This document shows, piece after piece, positions 25,610 through 33,809 of a stretch of DNA of 64,000 nt (within the stretch, counting starts at the first letter, position 1; each line of letters opens with the position of its first letter). This stretch comes from Corynebacterium sp. Marseille-P4321 (GTDB lineage Bacteria; Actinomycetota; Actinomycetes; Mycobacteriales; Mycobacteriaceae). The stretch is from positions 1 to 64,000 of the forward strand of contig NZ_CAHJXO010000001.1 of NCBI RefSeq assembly GCF_903645305.1, given 5' to 3'. The notes beneath the pieces were generated by a model, which did no database searches, was not told the origin of the DNA, and saw only the letters and a list, made by a program, of their open reading frames with translations. The position numbers and the translations under genes are program-made.

Positions 25610-27952
25610 ATGGTGACGTTCAGCCTGTACAGCGGCCTCAACCTCGACGGCGCGCTGCTTAAACCCACAATGAACTTCCTGCAGAAGCTCTCCGCGGACC
25701 CCGCCAACCCCTCGCTGCGCATCAAAACGCTGCAAGGCGCGGTGGACAAGCGCGTGCGCACAGGCCGCATCAACGACCAGTTCCGCGCGGTGCTCTTCGA
25801 GCTTCGCGACGCAGACGTGCACCACTTCGTCCTCGTCGACGTCGACTCCCACGACGAAGGCAACGCGAAAGCCGAACGCCTCGACCCGGCGACGCTACGG
25901 CTCGAGGTCAACCCGATCAACGGCATCACCACGCTAATCAAGGAGGAGCCGGCGGAGGTCTCCGCCTCGCAGGCGAAGGCCGAGGAGGCGGCCCAGGCTG
26001 CCGAAGCGCTGGCCGCCGAGCAGGCGAAGGCGATTGCGGAGGAGAAAGGGGTGGAAGCGGAGCTCGTCGTCAAGCGCACGCCCCCTCCCCGCGAAACCCT
26101 GGCCGCGTTCACGGCGGACGAGCTGTGGGAGGAGCTCGGCGTCGACCGCGCGCTGGCCGAGCAAGCCTTGGCGGCGGACAGCGAGGCGGAACTGGACGCG
26201 CTGCTTGAGGGCCGCCCGAAGTGGGAGCACGATGCGGTGCTGTCGCTGGCGGCGGGGTATTCGATTGGGGAGACGCGGGAGTCGCTGGGATTGCGCAAAG
26301 TCGACGCTTCCAGCGATGTTTCGGAGGATGCGCGCCTCATCGCGGGTCTGCGCGAGGCGGCTGCGGAGCTCGAGTTCGCGTACGTGGACGACGTGGAGAC
26401 TAAGTCGCTGCGCAAGGTCATCGAGGCCGGGACCTTCGACCAGTGGCGCGTGTACATCCACCCCGAGCAGCGCCGCATGGCGGAGGGCGCCTACTCCAGT
26501 TCCGCGCGCGTGTTCGGCGGCGCCGGCACCGGCAAGACCGTGGTGGCGGTGCACCGCGCGAACAACCTGGTTACGGGGCGCGTGCCCGGCACGCAGGCCG
26601 ACTCGCGGGTGCTTTTGACCACGTTTACGAAGGGGCTAGCGCAGGGATTGAAGTCCCAGCTCAACGCGCTGAACCCGTCGTACCTTGAGGCCGGTGATCC
26701 GGGCGAGCCCGGGGTGTGGGTGGACAACATCGACGCCGTAGTGCGCAAGGTTGTCTCGCTTGGCACCCCGGAGGAGACCGAGGAGGCGACGCGGCGCGTG
26801 CTCGGCGTGCCCGCGCCGCGTGTGCGCCCCTACACCGACCACGCCGCCCGCCAAGTATGGGAAGGTGCACTCGAGGGCGCGCCGGAGGACATGCCGGACG
26901 AGCTGGCGAACGAGACGTTCCTTCAAGCCGAGTACGAGACGGTGGTGCTTGCGGGTGGGATCACGACCTTGGCCGAGTACCTGAAAGTCGCCCGCACCGG
27001 CCGCGGCACGCCGTTGAGCCGCAGGCAGCGCAAGCAGGTCTGGGCGGTGCTGGAATCCGTGATGCAGACCCAAGCCATCGACGGGCAGCTGTTCTGGCCC
27101 ACCATGTCCACCGTGGGCGCGGAGATCCTGGATGTGCACTACGAACGCGGCGGCGGGTCCTTGTTCGATCACGTTGTGGTCGACGAGGCGCAGGACTTCA
27201 ACGCCGGCCACTGGCGCTTCCTGCGTGCCTGCGTTGCCGAGGGCCCGAACGACATCTTCCTCGCTGAGGACTCCCACCAGCGCATCTACGGCCAGCCGCT
27301 GACCTTGTCGCACTTCGGCATCTCCACGCGGGGCAGAGCTTCTCGACGGCTCACGCTGAACTACCGCACCACCAAAGAAAACCTGGACTACGCCCTGCGC
27401 ATCTTGGTCGGCGGGGACGCGGAATTCCTGGATGCCGAGGGCGCTGTGGATTCCGTTGCGGGGTACCGCTCGGCGCGTTCGGGGCCTGCGCCGGTTATCC
27501 TCACTGCCGCTTCCGAAGAGGAGGAGTTCGCCGTCGCCGCCGAGCTGATCCGCGGCTGGCTGGAGACCGCCGAACAGACTGGTGACGAAGACAAGGTCCG
27601 CGTCGGCGTGATGTGCCGCACCCGCGGACAGCTCTCGCGCGTAGTCTCCGGGCTGGCCGATAACGGCATTGACGCCGTGCAGACCAAAAACGCCGAGCTG
27701 GCATCCCACGAGCAGGTCAGCGTGATGACCATGCACGGCGCCAAGGGCATGGAGTTCACCCACGTCATCCTCATGGGCGTGGGCAAGGCCGTCATGCCGC
27801 TGCGTTTCCAGCTGAAGAACCTGTCGGAGGAGGATGCCCGTTCAGCGTTGCAGCGGGAGCGCTCGCTGTTATACGTCGCGGCTTCGCGCGCCCGCGACGC
27901 GCTGGTGATCACGACGGTGGGCGAGCGCTCGGAGCTCCTTCCGGAGGGGTAG
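25610..27952 (+). CDS. SF1 (UvrD-like) helicase with RelE-like N-terminal domain
   Basis: A 780-residue protein. The first 90 residues (VTFSLYSGLNLDG... DKRVRTGRINDQFRAVLFEL... HHFVLVDVDSHDE) have the spacing and FRAVLF strand of RelE/ParE-type folds. A charged, Ala/Glu-rich linker follows. The SF1 motor has Walker A GGAGTGKTVVA (about 303-313), VVDEAQDF (about 523), LNYRTTKENLDYAL (about 585), VMTMHGAKGMEF (about 705) and LLYVAASRARDAL (about 750). All key catalytic residues are present. It follows the DrmA/DrmB-like gene by 3 nt. I infer a DNA-unwinding role in the same defence system; whether the N-terminal fold is a toxin or only a binding domain cannot be told. Confidence 0.8.
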   Translation: MVTFSLYSGLNLDGALLKPTMNFLQKLSADPANPSLRIKTLQGAVDKRVRTGRINDQFRAVLFELRDADVHHFVLVDVDSHDEGNAKAERLDPATLRLEVNPINGITTLIKEEPAEVSASQAKAEEAAQAAEALAAEQAKAIAEEKGVEAELVVKRTPPPRETLAAFTADELWEELGVDRALAEQALAADSEAELDALLEGRPKWEHDAVLSLAAGYSIGETRESLGLRKVDASSDVSEDARLIAGLREAAAELEFAYVDDVETKSLRKVIEAGTFDQWRVYIHPEQRRMAEGAYSSSARVFGGAGTGKTVVAVHRANNLVTGRVPGTQADSRVLLTTFTKGLAQGLKSQLNALNPSYLEAGDPGEPGVWVDNIDAVVRKVVSLGTPEETEEATRRVLGVPAPRVRPYTDHAARQVWEGALEGAPEDMPDELANETFLQAEYETVVLAGGITTLAEYLKVARTGRGTPLSRRQRKQVWAVLESVMQTQAIDGQLFWPTMSTVGAEILDVHYERGGGSLFDHVVVDEAQDFNAGHWRFLRACVAEGPNDIFLAEDSHQRIYGQPLTLSHFGISTRGRASRRLTLNYRTTKENLDYALRILVGGDAEFLDAEGAVDSVAGYRSARSGPAPVILTAASEEEEFAVAAELIRGWLETAEQTGDEDKVRVGVMCRTRGQLSRVVSGLADNGIDAVQTKNAELASHEQVSVMTMHGAKGMEFTHVILMGVGKAVMPLRFQLKNLSEEDARSALQRERSLLYVAASRARDALVITTVGERSELLPEG

Positions 27953-28152
27953 CTTAGTGGGACCCTTCGGTTGATTGCGCCGAGCTCTCCGGCAGCAAAG
28001 TTTGACGGTCGGCGTCGTCGCCTTCCCGATCTTCCCAATCCGCCAGCGTGACAGACGGGGCGTCCTGCAGGTGCCACATGGCCCTGCCGTTGGAACTACC
28101 ACCGACGAGGAACGAGGCAGCCGCGGACGGGCTGGTGAACTCTACGTCATTG

Positions 28153-28160
28153 AGCAAAGT
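28153..28160. repeat. Target-site duplication, left copy
   Basis: AGCAAAGT directly before the left end of the insertion sequence, repeated at 29607-29614. Eight bases is the usual duplication length for ISL3-family elements. Confidence 0.9.
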
Positions 28161-29606
28161 GGCTCTTCGTGATTGGGAGTGCGTAGGTTGTTTCTAGGCC
28201 CCTGGGGTGTGGCACAAGATATGGGGGTCCTTGCTGCGTTAAGGATGTAGGTGTTCAAGCCAATCCACAACACAACAAGGACCCTGCGATGCAGCCTAGT
28301 TCCAACATCGTCGCCGACACCATTTGCCGCACCGCGGAGCTCGGCCTGGCGATCACGAATGCCGCGCACAACGATGAGTGCACCGTCATCGAGTGCGAAG
28401 CTCTCGCCCCGATCAACGCGTGCCCCGCATGCGACCGGCCTGGTGTGCTGCGCGATCACGCCCACCGTGAACTGGTGGATTTGCCTGTCGTCGGGTTTCC
28501 CACGAAGCTGCGGGTGCGCCTGCCGCGGTATGTGTGCACCAACCAGGTGTGCCCGAAGAGGGTCTTCCGGGCTTCTCTTGCATGTGCTGATGACCGCTCG
28601 AAGGTCACCCACCGGGTGGTGCGCTGGATCCTACAGCGTTTAGCGATCGACCGGATGAGTGTTGCCGCCACCGCCAAGGCACTCGGTATCGGCTGGCAGT
28701 TGACATGCGATTTGGCTCTTTCTATGGCCAGGGAGCTCGTCGCTGACCCCGACCATTTGGCTGGGGTGCGCATCATCGGGGTTGATGAGCACAAATGGGC
28801 CCACAACCGGCGTGCGGCTGGCGGTGGGTTCGTCACCGTGATCGTGGATATGACCCACCAGCACACCGGTCAACCCGCCAGGTTGCTTGATGTCATACCG
28901 GGCAGAAGTGCGCACGTGCTCACCAGGTGGATCAACCAACGCCCGAAGGCGTTCCGTGACCAGGTGGAGGTGATCACCATGGATGGGTTTCAGGGCTACG
29001 CCACCGCAGCCGATGAGGCGCTTCCGCAGGCTACGCGGGTGATGGATCCGTTTCATGTGGTGCGTCTTGCTGGCGACAAAGTCACCTCGTGTAGGCAGCG
29101 GTTGCAGCGTGAAACCTATGGTCGGCGCGGTAGAACCAACGACCCCTTGTATAAGAACCGTCGCACCATGCTCACCCGCATCGACCTTTTAACCGGCGAG
29201 CAGCAACATCGCCTGGATGCGTTGTTCAACTACGATGACGATTACGCCGTGCTGCAAGAAACATGGCTGGTGTACCAAGAGATCATCGACTGCTACGACG
29301 ACCCGAATAAGCGGCGTGCGAAAACCAAGATGCGCAGATTAATCGACAGGCTGCGCGGGCTTCGTCAAGCCGGGCTAACGGAGCTTGCCCAACTCGGGCG
29401 CAGCCTGCACAAGCGGCGCACCGACATCCTCGCATTTTTCGACATCGGCGCCTCCAACGGCCCGGTCGAAGCCATCAACGGGCGCCTTGAGCACCTGCGC
29501 GGCATCGCACTCGGGTTCCGCAACATCAACCACTACATCTTGCGGTGCCTGATCCACTCCGGAGGCCTGCAACCCAAGATCAACGCACTCTAAAACGCGA
29601 AGAGCC
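28161..29606 (+). mobile_element. ISL3-family insertion sequence, intact
   Basis: A 1446-bp element. The ends match in inverted orientation at 20 of the first 24 positions, both beginning GGCTCTTCG and containing GAGTGCGT. It is flanked by exact AGCAAAGT duplications, carries one full transposase gene, and interrupts the GIY-YIG/DUF4357 gene. Exact duplications and a clean reading frame indicate a fairly recent insertion by transposition. Confidence 0.93.
28289..29593 (+). CDS. ISL3-family transposase
   Basis: 434 residues. The N-terminal zinc finger shows CPACDRPG and later CTNQVCPKRVF. A helix-turn-helix region follows, then the DDE core: IIGVDEHKWAHNRR (first Asp), VITMDGFQGYATAAD and RVMDPFHVVRL (second Asp region), and NGPVEAINGRLEHLRGIALGFRN (Glu). 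These are hallmark ISL3 motifs. ATG 28289 lies 128 nt from the left end and the stop 13 nt from the right end. All catalytic residues are present, so the element could still be mobile. Confidence 0.95.
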   Translation: MQPSSNIVADTICRTAELGLAITNAAHNDECTVIECEALAPINACPACDRPGVLRDHAHRELVDLPVVGFPTKLRVRLPRYVCTNQVCPKRVFRASLACADDRSKVTHRVVRWILQRLAIDRMSVAATAKALGIGWQLTCDLALSMARELVADPDHLAGVRIIGVDEHKWAHNRRAAGGGFVTVIVDMTHQHTGQPARLLDVIPGRSAHVLTRWINQRPKAFRDQVEVITMDGFQGYATAADEALPQATRVMDPFHVVRLAGDKVTSCRQRLQRETYGRRGRTNDPLYKNRRTMLTRIDLLTGEQQHRLDALFNYDDDYAVLQETWLVYQEIIDCYDDPNKRRAKTKMRRLIDRLRGLRQAGLTELAQLGRSLHKRRTDILAFFDIGASNGPVEAINGRLEHLRGIALGFRNINHYILRCLIHSGGLQPKINAL

Positions 29607-29614
29607 AGCAAAGT
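29607..29614. repeat. Target-site duplication, right copy
   Basis: AGCAAAGT directly after the right end of the insertion sequence; pair of 28153-28160. Confidence 0.9.
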
Positions 29615-30474
29615 GTTGTCTTGAATTTGGTCTGTGTAGCGATCGCGGACTGCATGGACGCCACGGGGAGCACTCGGACGGAGATCCGGACGCACGGTAG
29701 ACCCGCTGAGCACGAGGAAACCAGTCGAAGTGCGCTGCCCCAGTCCCTGCACGCCGTAGCGGGGAAGGGTGAGTTCAAACGTCGGTTCCTCTTCGTCGGC
29801 TGGCGTCACCGAAGTTCCAGCGGCGCTGGTGCCGCGCGATTTTGTGGAGGACGCCTTGGGCTGGAACGCTGAGATGCCCAGCGCACTGATGATGAGGTTC
29901 GTGTTCTCGATGAACTCGTCCAGCTCAGCCTGTGTCTCTTCGCTCACGCTTCCAGCGGACGGGGTGTTACCATTGGCAACTTCGTAACGGCCCGCCTTGA
30001 TCGCGCGCTGGTGGAAGGCGTTCTCTAGGAACGTGATCTCGGTTGCGCCCCACGAGTCGTCCACCACCACTACGTAGATGATGCGGTTGAAAAAGTCCTT
30101 GTCTTCGCTTCGAGAGTGCTCAGCAGCTCGTGCAAAGGCGGCCCCGTTTTGGCGTGGCGCAGCCTGCCCGATGTAGATGCGCGGTTTGTCGGTTTCCGGG
30201 TTCGTGCCCACGAGGAAGTACACCGCAGGGTGGTTGAGCTCACTGCGCCGACGAAGCTCTTCGGAGTTGAGCTCGGTGCGCGGGATCGAATACACCCGCC
30301 CCACCCAGTTCCTAATCGATGCTTTAATCGGACCGTCGGCTGTTCCGTCCATCATGAAAAGCTGCAGCGTCTTCGGAGAACCCATGCGCTTCAGATTAAT
30401 CGGAGCTCGTGGCTCAGGAGCGCGGGATCTTTTGCTTTCCGAAAAGACCGCCAAGGTTAGCCACCTAAGTTTGG

Positions 30475-30487
30475 TAATCTTTCGAAC
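30475..30487 (+). promoter_or_regulatory. Leaderless-type promoter of the Fic gene
   Basis: TAATCT at 30475-30480 is a good -10 box ending 7 nt before the Fic ATG at 30488, with no ribosome site. It lies about 90 nt from the divergent GIY-YIG gene start at 30385. Confidence 0.5.
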
Positions 30488-31657
30488 ATGACATGGCCGA
30501 AGGTAGGTGTGGAGACCCTCCCTTGGTCCCCTGCGTACGAGATGTACTCTCGGCGGGCCGCGCGCACTGCCCCGCGTGAGTATCAGGCCTCGGTTGCGCC
30601 CTTTATCGCCGATGAGTCGCTGGAGCTCGCGGACGAAACTCGCGCACTGGTCGAGCAAGCGACAGTGGAGATCGTGCGTTTCGATGCTACCGACGCGCAC
30701 CGTCTCATCCCGTTCACGCCGCTGCTGCTGCGCAGCGAATCCGCCGCGTCGAGCCGGATTGAGCAGCTCACATCGTCCGCGCGGAAAGTGCTTGAGGCGG
30801 AGGTGACCGGGCGTGGCAAAGGCAACGCGGCGTTGATCGCCGCCAACACTCGCCAAATGGAGCAAGCCGTCGAACGGGCCCGTGCAAGTGTGGACGGCAT
30901 CGTCGACATGCATCGCATCCTTCTCGCGGAATCGGCGCCAGACATCGCGGGCAAGCTGCGGGAACAGCAGGTCTGGATCGGTGGCAGCGACTTTTCTCCC
31001 TCGGGGGCGGTGTTCGTACCGCCAGGGGCTGAGAGCGTCGAGAAGCTAATGGCGGATCTGGGGCGATTCATGCAGCGCACGGACATTCCCGCGCTCGCGC
31101 ACGCGGCCGTGGCGCACGCGCAGTTCGAAACGATCCACCCGTTCGCGGACGGCAATGGTCGAACTGGGCGTGCACTTGTCCATGTGATGTTGAAAGAGCG
31201 TTGCTTAACGACGAGCTCCGCCCTCCCCATCTCAGCCGGCCTCCTTACCGATTCCGCTGGGTATTTTGCGGCACTCAACGCGTACCGCGACGGAGATGTG
31301 GACCCAATCGTGCAGCGTTTTGCCCGCGCCGCCGTCGAAGCGATCGAGCGGGGCTCCTGGCTCGCAGAAGAGTTGGAGGCGCTGCGCGATGAATGGGAGG
31401 AAACGCTCTCGGCCCGCGCGGACGCACTTGCGTGGCGGGTACTGGAAGTGTTGCTGCAAAGGCCGGTGTTGACCACGCGCGCGGTCTCGGCGGAATTCGG
31501 GGTGTCGGTGGAGACGGCACGCAACGCGCTCGAGCGGCTGGAGCAGGACGGCATTGTGGTATCGGCGCAGCTGGACAAGCGCCAGCGTGCTTGGCGCTCC
31601 CCCGATGTGTTGGCGGTGCTGGATGAGTTCGCGGAGATGGGTGGGCTGCGGGCGTAG
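30488..31657 (+). CDS. Fic-family AMP-transferase with C-terminal winged helix
   Basis: 389 residues. The catalytic Fic motif HPFADGNGRTGR is complete at about residues 217-228. Upstream, SESAASSRIEQL (about 80) sits where the inhibitory (S/T)xxxE(G/N) helix of class II Fic proteins is found, here with Gln in the last place. The C-terminus (TRAVSAEFGVSVETARNALERLEQDGIVV) is a winged helix, probably DNA binding. Such proteins transfer AMP to a target protein, often as a toxin held in check by the inhibitory helix. A fragment of a close relative lies at 14006-14186. Confidence 0.88.
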   Translation: MTWPKVGVETLPWSPAYEMYSRRAARTAPREYQASVAPFIADESLELADETRALVEQATVEIVRFDATDAHRLIPFTPLLLRSESAASSRIEQLTSSARKVLEAEVTGRGKGNAALIAANTRQMEQAVERARASVDGIVDMHRILLAESAPDIAGKLREQQVWIGGSDFSPSGAVFVPPGAESVEKLMADLGRFMQRTDIPALAHAAVAHAQFETIHPFADGNGRTGRALVHVMLKERCLTTSSALPISAGLLTDSAGYFAALNAYRDGDVDPIVQRFARAAVEAIERGSWLAEELEALRDEWEETLSARADALAWRVLEVLLQRPVLTTRAVSAEFGVSVETARNALERLEQDGIVVSAQLDKRQRAWRSPDVLAVLDEFAEMGGLRA

Positions 31658-31702
31658 GGGCGTCGATAAGCAACTGCGCGTCGCAGATGATGTAGGAGCC
31701 GC

Positions 31703-31768
31703 ATGCGTTACGTGGACTACGACGAGAACCTCGCGGTTGCTCAACCGTTGCATCATCGCATCTCTTGA
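31703..31768 (+). pseudogene. Displaced 5' end of an ornithine-cyclodeaminase family gene
   Basis: A 21-codon frame, MRYVDYDENLAVAQP... ending in TGA. The 18 bases GCCGCATGCGTTACGTGG around its start are identical to those around the start of the intact gene at 32502, and the residues continue to agree (MRYVxYDExxA...P). The VapBC pair lies between the relic and the intact gene. The vapB operator palindrome begins inside the relic. Confidence 0.65.
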
Positions 31769-31786
31769 TTGATGCAGTGATGCAAC
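31747..31786. promoter_or_regulatory. Palindromic operator of vapBC
   Basis: GTTGCATCA (31747-31755) and TGATGCAAC (31778-31786) form perfect outer arms, GCATC (31758-31762) and GATGC (31771-31775) inner arms. It ends 15 nt before the vapB start, the expected place for autorepression by a ribbon-helix-helix antitoxin. The same sequence could fold as an RNA hairpin. Confidence 0.65.
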
Positions 31787-31801
31787 GTTAACGTAAGGCG
31801 C

Positions 31802-32041
31802 ATGAGGACGACGATCAACTTCCCTACGAACCTGCTGCAGGGAGCGAAAGCAGAAGCGAAACGAAACGGGATGACGCTGAGCGAATTCGTCGTGGATGCG
31901 GTGCGTGCTGCGCTGGCGGAGGACGAACGCCGGAAGGATCCGGTGCGTGGCTCACTGCCCGTTTTTGATTGCGGCGGACCAGCCCTTGTCGATCTCACCG
32001 ATAAAGAGGCGCTGTGGGAGGTTTTGGATGATCGTCCCTGA
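31802..32041 (+). CDS. Ribbon-helix-helix antitoxin (VapB type)
   Basis: 79 residues. The start MRTTINFPTNLLQGAKAEAKRNGMTLSEFVVDAVRAAL is a clear ribbon-helix-helix DNA-binding domain. The C-terminal half, ending LTDKEALWEVLDDRP, would wrap the toxin. It overlaps the toxin gene by 14 bases and probably represses the pair through the palindrome at 31747-31786. Confidence 0.85.
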   Translation: MRTTINFPTNLLQGAKAEAKRNGMTLSEFVVDAVRAALAEDERRKDPVRGSLPVFDCGGPALVDLTDKEALWEVLDDRP

Positions 32042-32465
32042 TGTCAACATCCTCATTTACGCGTTCCATTCTTCTTCGCCTGGGCATGCCGCGGCTCGAA
32101 GTTGGCTCGAAGACGCGCTGACCCGGCGCGAGACCGTGGCCATCCTTGACGTCGTGGCTACTGGTTTCCTACGGATCATGACGAATCCCCGTCTCTTCTC
32201 CGAACCGCTTGAACCCGCCCAGGCGATGGCAGCGCTTGAGGCCGTGCTGGGAGCGCCGAATGTTGTCTTCCTGCGAGCCGGTGAATCAACGTGGGGCATC
32301 TTTAGGGAGCTGGTCGAGTTACACAAGTTGAGGGCTCACGACATCCCAGACGCGTGGATCGCCGCGGCGGTGATGAGCGAGGAAGCCACATTGCTTAGCG
32401 ACGACACCGGGTTCGGCCGATTCCGTGAACTGCAATGGGTGACGTTGGCGGACCTCGTCGAATAG
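32028..32465 (+). CDS. PIN-domain ribonuclease toxin (VapC type)
   Basis: 145 residues from ATG 32028. PDVNILIYAFH gives the first conserved Asp, LRAHDIPDAWIAAAV the central Asp pair and LLSDDTGFGRF the last acidic cluster of a PIN nuclease. VapC toxins cut tRNA or rRNA when freed from VapB. Overlap with the antitoxin frame couples translation. Confidence 0.87.
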   Translation: MIVPDVNILIYAFHSSSPGHAAARSWLEDALTRRETVAILDVVATGFLRIMTNPRLFSEPLEPAQAMAALEAVLGAPNVVFLRAGESTWGIFRELVELHKLRAHDIPDAWIAAAVMSEEATLLSDDTGFGRFRELQWVTLADLVE

Positions 32466-32501
32466 CCCCTGTACGCGTCAGTCACTTCCTACACTGGCCG
32501 C

Positions 32502-33416
32502 ATGCGTTACGTGGTTTATGACGAAGCAATGGCAGCCCTTTCACCCGCGGCCGCGGTCGAGGCGATCCGCGCAGCCTTGACCGACGGCTTCGATCCCGCC
32601 TCGGACCCACAACGCCAAAAGGTCGCGCTCCCGCACGGAGAGATGCACCTGTTGCCGTCGGCGCTCGGCGGCTCAGTTGGGGTCAAAGTGCTCGGCATCC
32701 AGCCCGCCGGGTCCACGATCGATGTCCCCCTCGTGCAGGGCGCGTACCTGCTCATGGGCGGGGAGACGCTTACTCCGCAGTGGCTTATCGACGCCGCAGC
32801 CCTCACCACCCTCCGCACCCCAGCCGTTGCCGTGGCTGGTGTACTCGACCTGCTCCGCGCGACCGACGCTCCGTTGCGTGTGGTGATCTTCGGTACCGGT
32901 GCGCAGGGCCGGGGGCACGCGGCAACCATCGCGGACGTGCTGGAGGGGGTGCGCGACGTCACGTTCACGTTCATCTCCCGCCACGAACCAGACGGATTTC
33001 CGTACCGGTGGGTGCAGGCTGGAACGCCGGCGGCCGACCAGTGCGTTTCGGAGGCCGGGGTGGTAGTTACTGCTACGTCTTCGCCTACGCCCATCTTGGA
33101 CGCGCGCAACCTGCGAGATGACGCGATCATCCTCGCGGTTGGGGCGCACACGGCGGATACGCGCGAGCTGTCGGAGGACGTTCTCGCCGGCGCCCAGGTT
33201 GTGGTGGAAGACCTTGGGGCGGCGCGTCGGGAGGCGGGGGATGTGGCCGTGAGCGTCGAGAAGCGTGCACTTGAATGGGGCGATGTCGCAGTGATGGCCG
33301 ACGTGGTCCGCGGCGACGTGGCGTTGGACCCGCAGCGGCGTGTCGTGTTCAAAACGGTGGGCATGCCCTGGGAGGATCTCGCCGTTGCCCAGGCGCTTGT
33401 GGGGCGGCTGAGCTAA
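32502..33416 (+). CDS. Ornithine cyclodeaminase/mu-crystallin family protein
   Basis: 304 residues. RQKVALPHGEMHLLPSALGG and GVKVLGIQPAG near the N-terminus and the Rossmann motif VVIFGTGAQGRGHA (about residue 127) are typical of the family, which includes ornithine cyclodeaminase and NAD(P)-dependent imine or amino-acid dehydrogenases. Exact substrate unknown. TACACT at 32490-32495 is a -10 box 6 nt before the ATG, so it is probably leaderless. A displaced copy of its start lies upstream at 31703. Confidence 0.85.
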   Translation: MRYVVYDEAMAALSPAAAVEAIRAALTDGFDPASDPQRQKVALPHGEMHLLPSALGGSVGVKVLGIQPAGSTIDVPLVQGAYLLMGGETLTPQWLIDAAALTTLRTPAVAVAGVLDLLRATDAPLRVVIFGTGAQGRGHAATIADVLEGVRDVTFTFISRHEPDGFPYRWVQAGTPAADQCVSEAGVVVTATSSPTPILDARNLRDDAIILAVGAHTADTRELSEDVLAGAQVVVEDLGAARREAGDVAVSVEKRALEWGDVAVMADVVRGDVALDPQRRVVFKTVGMPWEDLAVAQALVGRLS

Positions 33417-33725
33417 GGATCGTTCCGCACGGAAGCGACCGGTGTGGTCACGCGTTCAGGCTGCGGGTTGCGTAGGTGCTGCGCCGGTAACGGCGAGGGT
33501 GCCTGCCAGAGCGGGGGCGGGGTCGCGATAGCGCGAAACAGCGCCACAAAACGGCGTTAACTGAGTGCGGGGTGTGCGTTGTGCGCTATTGGGCCGCCGG
33601 GCGTGGTCGGCGGCGTGTCCACAGGCGCGACGACCGGGTTGGTTGGGCTTGTGGGGAGGCGGGGTTTGGTGGGACGTGGGCGTCGATAAGCAAACTGCTC
33701 TTTGTGCAACCTTTACCGTGTCGTC

Positions 33726-33743
33726 ACCCGCTGTTCAGCGGGT
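33726..33743 (+). promoter_or_regulatory. Perfect inverted repeat before the phosphatase lipoprotein gene
   Basis: ACCCGCTG-TT-CAGCGGGT, a perfect 8-bp dyad with a 2-base centre, 66 nt before the start codon. It could be an operator or, if transcribed, a leader hairpin. The tight centre favours a protein-binding dyad. Confidence 0.4.
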
Positions 33744-33779
33744 CGCCATGGACAGGTCTTAGCTTCGAAACGTTGCTTC

Positions 33780-33798
33780 CTCCTGAATTGTTGAGGAG
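33780..33798 (+). promoter_or_regulatory. Ribosome site inside a possible hairpin
   Basis: CTCCT (33780-33784) can pair with AGGAG (33794-33798), the Shine-Dalgarno sequence of the gene starting at 33810. Pairing would hide the ribosome site; the stem is only 5 bp, so the effect may be modest. Confidence 0.35.
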
Positions 33799-33809
33799 TT
33801 CCCGTCGCC

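Larger units (their letters stand above)
27954..30385 (-). pseudogene. GIY-YIG nuclease/DUF4357 gene, split by an insertion sequence
   Basis: The N-terminal part is 30385 down to 29607 and the C-terminal part 28160 down to 27954. The start MGSPKTLQLFMMDG leads to HPAVYFLVG...KPRIYIGQA, the GIY-YIG signature. Further on, TGFLVLSGSTVR and, after the insertion, FTSPSAAASFLVGGSSNGRAMW are the two halves of a DUF4357 domain. Removing the insertion sequence and one copy of the 8-bp duplication restores the frame as QDNTLLNDVEFTSPSAA. The protein would have been about 328 residues, probably a nuclease with a defence role given its position. The stop lies 1 nt after the convergent SF1 helicase gene. 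Confidence 0.85.
33417..33809. other. Intergenic region with gene relic, 11-mer and leader hairpins
   Basis: About 390 bases. On the minus strand at about 33455-33525 a relic encodes ALAGTLAVTGAAPTQPAA before a stop, matching the signal-peptide region of the small secreted protein at 38021-38275. The 11-mer CGTCGATAAGC lies at 33681-33691. The last 85 bases hold the leader of the phosphatase lipoprotein gene. Confidence 0.6.
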
